From NCBI GenBank assembly GCA_016212475.1, contig JACRGC010000009.1, forward strand, positions 162,556 through 226,555: DNA of 64,000 nt. Reading direction: 5' to 3'. Position numbers and translations under genes: made by a program. Of the stretch, positions 61,374 through 64,000 are shown piece by piece; the stretch's first letter is position 1, and every line of letters starts with the position of its first letter. The notes under the pieces are model-generated. The model was given only the letters and a program-made list of their open reading frames with translations, was not told where the DNA came from and ran no database searches. The stretch is from Microcaldota archaeon. GTDB taxonomy: Archaea; Micrarchaeota; Micrarchaeia; Norongarragalinales; SBBD01.

Positions 61374-62681
61374 TCACTTAGGCAATTTTCGGCCAATGCC
61401 GTAAACATCGACTATGGTTTTTTTGAGAATGTTGCGTCCGTCAATAATGCCTGCAAGCAAAGGGACTTTTGAAAAATCAAATTCCCTGAATGCATCGTGG
61501 TCTGTTCCAATGATTACGATATCCGCCCCCCTTGCCTTGTCGTATGGCCTAAATCCCAATCCCCTAATTTCATCATCCGTAAACATCGGATCAAAAACGC
61601 TTATGTCGCATTTGGCTTCCTTTAAAATGTTATGGACTTTTATGGCCGGGCTATCCCTTAGATCGCGCACATTTCCCTTATATGCAATTCCAAACAGGCA
61701 GATCCTTATTTTGTCCAATCGGAGGTTTTTTTCCCCTGCGAGTTTTTTTAGCAGCTTGACGGTATAGCTTGGCATTTGTTCGCTTGATTTGACCGCACTT
61801 GTCAATGAATTGAATTCAATGCCCAATTTCTTTCCAACGTCCATCAAATAATAAGGGTCCTTTGGGATGCAATGCCCTCCAACCCCGATCCCCGGATAAT
61901 GGGCATGAAAACTCCATTTTGTTTTAGCCGCCTCCAAAATTTCAAGGACATCTAGGTTTTTTTCAAAGCAAAACATCGCAAATTCATTGATAAATCCAAT
62001 ATTCAATGCCCTGTAGGAGTTTTCAAGCACTTTGCAGGCCTCGGCCGCATCAAGCGAGCTTACCGGCACGACTGTTTTGATCATTTTTGAATAGAATCTT
62101 ATTCCGAATTCAAGGCTTTTTTGGTCGAATCCGCCAACCACCTTTGGTATCTCCCTTGTTATTTGCATCTTGTTTCCAGGATCTGCGCGCTCTGGCGAGG
62201 CGATTAGGCGGAAACCCTCACCTGCCTTCAGCCCGGAGCCTTTTTCAAGAATCTCCCTCAAGATCCCGCCAGTCACTCCCGGATATACCGTGCTCTCATT
62301 GATCACAACATCGCCCTTTTTGAGGGATTCTGAAATGGTTTTGGCAACGGATTTGACAAATTCCAAATTCGGGGACTTATCTTCAAACATCGGGGTGGGG
62401 ACGCAAATTATCTTTATGGCCGCATTCCTTGCGGCAATTTCAGGCGAGGAAAAACGCATCTTTCCCAAGGCCACAAAATTTGAAAGCTCGCTTTCATTGA
62501 TTTCCTCCAGATCCGGAAGGGGGTTTTTCCCCGATTTAAGGGTTTCGATCTTCCTATCCGAAGTGTCCCCCCCGTTTACGATAAATCCTTTTTCCGCTGC
62601 AAGCACGGCCAATGGCAATCCCACATATCCAAGGCCAAGCACGGCAACTGTTGAATATTTAGCCTCCAAATCATTTTTCAT
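61374..62681 (-). CDS. wecC: UDP-N-acetyl-D-mannosaminuronate dehydrogenase (WecC family)
   Basis: 435 aa NAD-dependent NDP-sugar dehydrogenase: VLGLGYVGLPLAVLAAEKG, CVPTPMFEDKSPNL, NESTVYPGVTGGILREIL, SPERADPGNK, AEACKVLENSYRALNIGFINEF and the catalytic Cys in GIGVGGHCIPKDPYYL. GIAYKGNVRDLRDSPA follows. The GVGGHCIPVDP-type motif marks 6-dehydrogenases of N-acetylhexosamines (WecC, TviB, WbpA). With WecB in the window, UDP-ManNAc is the likeliest substrate. UDP-GlcNAc is also possible. Confidence 0.88.
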   Translation of the reverse strand: MKNDLEAKYSTVAVLGLGYVGLPLAVLAAEKGFIVNGGDTSDRKIETLKSGKNPLPDLEEINESELSNFVALGKMRFSSPEIAARNAAIKIICVPTPMFEDKSPNLEFVKSVAKTISESLKKGDVVINESTVYPGVTGGILREILEKGSGLKAGEGFRLIASPERADPGNKMQITREIPKVVGGFDQKSLEFGIRFYSKMIKTVVPVSSLDAAEACKVLENSYRALNIGFINEFAMFCFEKNLDVLEILEAAKTKWSFHAHYPGIGVGGHCIPKDPYYLMDVGKKLGIEFNSLTSAVKSSEQMPSYTVKLLKKLAGEKNLRLDKIRICLFGIAYKGNVRDLRDSPAIKVHNILKEAKCDISVFDPMFTDDEIRGLGFRPYDKARGADIVIIGTDHDAFREFDFSKVPLLAGIIDGRNILKKTIVDVYGIGRKLPK

Positions 62682-62708
62682 TTTTACCTACCTGCAATCC
62701 GTTTTTGC

Positions 62709-63614
62709 TCAAGCCGTTCTTATGGTGCGCAAAAGCCCCTCCTCCAGCTTAACCGATGCCAAAAAACCAATGTGCTTTTTTGCAAAGCTTATGTCCGCAA
62801 GCCGCCTTGCAATTTCGCCGGGTTTTTCCTTCAAATGCACGATTTTTGACTTTGACCCTGCAATCTTGATAATTTCATTTGCCAAATCCATGATCCTAGT
62901 TTCCCTGCCGGTTCCGATATTTAGGGAAATGCCGCCCAATTTCTTTTTCAGCATGAGCATTTTGGCATTTACTGCATCATCAATGAACGTGAAATCCCTT
63001 GTTTGATTTCCGTCCCCGAATATTTCGAGGGGTTTTCCTGCAAGTGCATTTTTTATGAAAATTGAAACCACAAACCCGTATGCGGAGCCCTGCTGCCTTG
63101 GGCCATACACGTTAAAATACCTAATTGCGCAGCTGTCTATCCCGTAGTTTTCATAAAGTTCCCTTGTATATGTCTCCCCGATCAGTTTGGTTGTTTGGTA
63201 GGGGGTAATTGCCTTCAATCCATCGTTTTCTGAAAGCGGCATGTCCAGGGAATTTCCATACACTTCGCTAGAGGATGCAAAAATCAATTTTTTTGCGCTG
63301 CTTTTCCTAACCAAATCAAAAAATTCGTGGTTTTTATAGTTATTCGTCTCCAGTACTTTCCATGGATTTTCCTCCGTCAAACGAACCCCAACAACCGCGC
63401 CTAGATGGTAGATTGCATCGACTTCGCTTAGTGCCAATCTAGCCTGCGGCGTGTTCCCAAAACTTCCCTTGATAAGTGTTGCAGATTTTGGCAAATTGGC
63501 CTCCCTTCCTGTTGATAGGTCATCCAAAACAATGACTTCATGCCCCTCCCTTAACAGTTTTTCGGTTAAATGCGAGCCGATAAATCCGCATCCGCCCGTG
63601 ACCAGTACTTTCAA
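62709..63614 (-). CDS. NDP-sugar 4-epimerase-like extended SDR
   Basis: 301 aa: LVTGGCGFIGSHLTEKLL, LDDLSTGREANLP, YHLGAVVGVRLTEENP, ASSSEVYGNSLDMPLSE, YQTTKLIGETY (YxxxK intact), RYFNVYGPRQQGSAYGFV and FGDGNQTRDFTFIDDAV. It resembles UDP-glucose or UDP-GlcNAc 4-epimerases (WbpP-like) and UXS relatives. HldD (heptose 6-epimerase) is less likely, as its motifs are absent. It starts with TTG at 63614, GGTGA 6 bp ahead. First gene of the four-gene minus-strand operon. Confidence 0.82.
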   Translation of the reverse strand: MKVLVTGGCGFIGSHLTEKLLREGHEVIVLDDLSTGREANLPKSATLIKGSFGNTPQARLALSEVDAIYHLGAVVGVRLTEENPWKVLETNNYKNHEFFDLVRKSSAKKLIFASSSEVYGNSLDMPLSENDGLKAITPYQTTKLIGETYTRELYENYGIDSCAIRYFNVYGPRQQGSAYGFVVSIFIKNALAGKPLEIFGDGNQTRDFTFIDDAVNAKMLMLKKKLGGISLNIGTGRETRIMDLANEIIKIAGSKSKIVHLKEKPGEIARRLADISFAKKHIGFLASVKLEEGLLRTIRTA

Positions 63615-63666
63615 AGCAATTCACCTACTAACAGGGTAGAATTATCGGAACAAGCCTTTTAATACA

Positions 63667-64000
63667 TTAAGATTTTTTCAAGGCTTCTTTCATCACATCG
63701 GATACTTCAATTTGGTTCATGCAAAAAGGCGAATTTTGATCAAAGCATCCATCAATTGCATATAGGTAATCATAATTGCAGATAATCCCGCATTCCCTCC
63801 TCCGTTTGTGCTTCATGATTGCGGTATTCCTAAAAGGGCCCCACCTAGCCGGAGAATCCACGCCAAAAAGCGTAATGACCTTCGCATCCGTTCCGCTTGC
63901 AATATGAGAAATGGCAGAATCATTTGCTATAATTAATTTGCATCTGCCAACAAGGGCTGCAGTTTCCAAAACGCTTGATTTTCCAGCTGCCAGAGCAAAT
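63667..64000 (-). CDS. GT9 heptosyltransferase-like C-terminal part
   Basis: The C-terminal ~110 residues of a gene that begins outside the window. The frame stays open to the edge (LAAGKSSVLETAALVG). ANDSAISHIASGTDAKVITLFG matches the donor-binding motif of GT9 heptosyltransferases, and GPFRNTAIMKH and the Cys-bearing tail (GCFDQNSPFCMNQI) match the family end. ADP-heptose is the usual donor, and the matching heptose genes lie 5 kb upstream in sequence. N-terminal half not seen, so the call rests on the C-terminal motifs. Confidence 0.82.
   Translation of the reverse strand, partial: FALAAGKSSVLETAALVGRCKLIIANDSAISHIASGTDAKVITLFGVDSPARWGPFRNTAIMKHKRRRECGIICNYDYLYAIDGCFDQNSPFCMNQIEVSDVMKEALKKS

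Noticed and set aside
62709..63614. HldD (ADP-heptose 6-epimerase) assignment
   Set aside because: Tempting beside the heptose genes, but the motifs are those of UDP-sugar 4-epimerases (LDDLSTGR, RYFNVYGPRQ).
1..64000. CRISPR arrays, rRNA genes, transposases, insertion sequences
   Set aside because: No regularly spaced repeats, rRNA-like stretches, transposase motifs or IS ends were seen on reading both strands.

Overview
The window is archaeal. The evidence is a tRNA-Leu gene interrupted in its T-loop by an intron with a bulge-helix-bulge splice motif, a deoxyhypusine synthase, a zinc-hook Rad50, TATA boxes about 25 bp ahead of leaderless starts (for example at 1074, 18509 and 46801), GGTGA ribosome sites that often precede TTG starts, and an archaeal secretion ATPase carrying an intein. 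Many small membrane proteins and many genes of bacterial type (purE-purK, sugar-nucleotide genes) would fit a DPANN-like archaeon. The lineage cannot be fixed from this sequence alone, so that part is inference.

The first 20 kb is mostly general. It holds a partial GIDE-domain membrane protein, the intron-bearing tRNA-Leu(CAG), a vapBC toxin-antitoxin pair, purEK, a membrane-anchored winged-helix regulator, small membrane proteins, a rhomboid protease, a phosphohexomutase, a dolichyl-phosphate-sugar synthase-like enzyme, a lipocalin-like protein and deoxyhypusine synthase. These are followed by a pair of related membrane proteins, rad50, the type II/IV secretion ATPase whose Walker A motif is split by a 529-residue LAGLIDADG intein, a membrane protein with a carboxypeptidase-regulatory-like domain, and a short-chain dehydrogenase.

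From about 20.6 kb to the right edge nearly every gene belongs to a very large surface-glycan island. Its modules are: (i) CDP-glucose and CDP-3,6-dideoxyhexose synthesis (rfbF, rfbG, an unusual SDR, an RmlD-like reductase, rfbH); (ii) UDP-ManNAc by WecB (28.6 kb) and UDP-ManNAc dehydrogenase (61.4 kb); (iii) UDP-glucose to UDP-glucuronate, UDP-galacturonate and UDP-xylose (galU, ugd, a glucuronate epimerase, UXS); (iv) GDP-mannose 4,6-dehydratase with a reductase, a lysine-less PLP dehydrase of ColD type and a sugar C-methyltransferase; (v) heptose synthesis with genes for both the GDP-alpha branch (hddC, hddA) and the ADP/CDP-beta branch (gmhA, gmhB, rfaE2, rfaE1), ending in a GT9 heptosyltransferase-like gene cut by the right edge. 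Among these lie several GT2 and GT4 glycosyltransferases, GtrA-like proteins, polyprenyl-phosphate-sugar synthases, GT-C membrane glycosyltransferases, an MOP-family flippase, three further methyltransferases and an AsnB-type amidotransferase.

Together the island looks able to make several nucleotide sugars in the cytoplasm, some of them best known from bacterial lipopolysaccharide (heptoses, 3,6-dideoxyhexoses, branched deoxysugars). It could assemble glycans on a lipid carrier, flip them and extend them on the outer face with polyprenyl-phosphate-dependent enzymes. No oligosaccharyltransferase (AglB/STT3), rRNA, CRISPR array, transposase or IS was found.
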